Positions 6,273 through 6,612 of a stretch of 6,612 bases of DNA are shown piece by piece. The notes beneath the pieces are model-generated. The model was given only the letters and a program-made list of their open reading frames with translations, ran no database searches and was not told where the DNA came from. The first letter of the stretch is position 1. The number at the start of each line of letters is the position of its first letter. The DNA comes from an uncultured Flavobacteriaceae bacterium (GTDB taxonomy: Bacteria; Bacteroidota; Bacteroidia; Flavobacteriales; Flavobacteriaceae), in assembly GCA_945788155.1 (NCBI GenBank), contig CALZKX010000169.1:1-6612 (forward strand), written 5' to 3'. Made by a program: the position numbers and the translations under genes.

Positions 6273-6612
6273 ATGATTAATTTCTTTCGGAAAATCCGTC
6301 AACAAATGCTCAACCAAAACAAGACATCAAGATATTTTAAATATGCATTGGGTGAAATTATCCTAGTGGTTTTTGGAATATTAATAGCCTTACAAATCAA
6401 TAATTGGAATGAAAACCGAAAAGCCGCAAATGAAGAAACTAAAATCCTTAAGGCATTACAAGTTGATTTTAAAGATTCAAAAAATAGAATTGAAGAAACA
6501 ATGTCATCGCAACAAAAGGTCTTAGACCACAGCAGTATACTTATAAATATTCATGAAAGGGCAGACGAAAAAGAATTTGAATATTTTGACACACATCTTG
6601 ATTCATTAAAAA
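6273..6612 (+). CDS. DUF6090-type single-pass membrane protein (N-terminal part, cut by window edge)
   Basis: The reading frame is open from the ATG at 6273 to the window end: 113 codons plus one base, with no stop reached. The N-terminus is basic (MINFFRKIRQQML), followed by SRYFKYALGE and one strong hydrophobic helix at about 26-42 (IILVVFGILIALQ). The signature INNWNENRK at 42-50 comes next. This arrangement is characteristic of a large, functionally uncharacterised family in Flavobacteriia annotated as DUF6090, which usually runs to about 240-260 aa. The rest of what is visible is charged and probably helical (EETKILKALQVDFKDSKNRI), likely extracytoplasmic or coiled. It is transcribed away from nqrA, so it is not part of the operon, and no link to NQR is implied. 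The molecular role is unknown. The family name is given from memory of the N-terminal pattern. Confidence 0.8.
   Translation, partial: MINFFRKIRQQMLNQNKTSRYFKYALGEIILVVFGILIALQINNWNENRKAANEETKILKALQVDFKDSKNRIEETMSSQQKVLDHSSILINIHERADEKEFEYFDTHLDSLK

Overview
The window carries an almost complete Na+-translocating NADH:quinone reductase (Na+-NQR) operon on the minus strand, in the order nqrA-nqrB-nqrC-nqrD-nqrE-nqrF. The start of a divergent plus-strand gene, a DUF6090-type membrane protein, lies at the right edge. The DNA is AT-rich, start codons lack clear Shine-Dalgarno sequences, a TAnnTTTG-type -7 box precedes nqrA, and the proteins have a flavobacterial character. Together these point to a member of the Bacteroidota, most likely a marine Flavobacteriaceae species. 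This assignment is from pattern recognition, not a database search.

Layout from right to left, the direction of transcription. nqrA (4758-6113) follows a short leader with a good -7 box at 6152-6159. A 72-bp spacer holding two tandem copies of a small hairpin repeat separates it from nqrB (3462-4685). nqrB, nqrC (2708-3457) and nqrD (2060-2704) are tightly packed, with gaps of 4 and 3 bp. A 74-bp spacer rich in CAGT/ACTG words lies between nqrD and nqrE (1272-1985). nqrE and nqrF overlap by 8 bp. nqrF runs off the left edge at its extreme 3' end, probably lacking only a dozen or so codons.

Together the six subunits form one inner-membrane complex. NqrF oxidises NADH with FAD and passes electrons through its 2Fe-2S cluster to the iron site held by NqrD and NqrE. 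They then pass to the covalent FMN of NqrC, the covalent FMN and riboflavin of NqrB, and finally to quinone (probably menaquinone in this lineage), coupled to Na+ export. All expected cofactor residues can be seen: four cluster cysteines in NqrF, one cysteine pair each in NqrD and NqrE, and a flavinylation threonine in both NqrC and NqrB. The NqrB motif reads SGET rather than SGAT.

The right end (6273 onward) encodes the first 113 residues of a DUF6090-type single-pass membrane protein, transcribed away from the operon. No previously undescribed system is visible. The points worth a second look are the two repeat-bearing spacers inside the operon, the SGET motif, an acidic NqrE tail, a short NqrF insertion and the choice of nqrA start.
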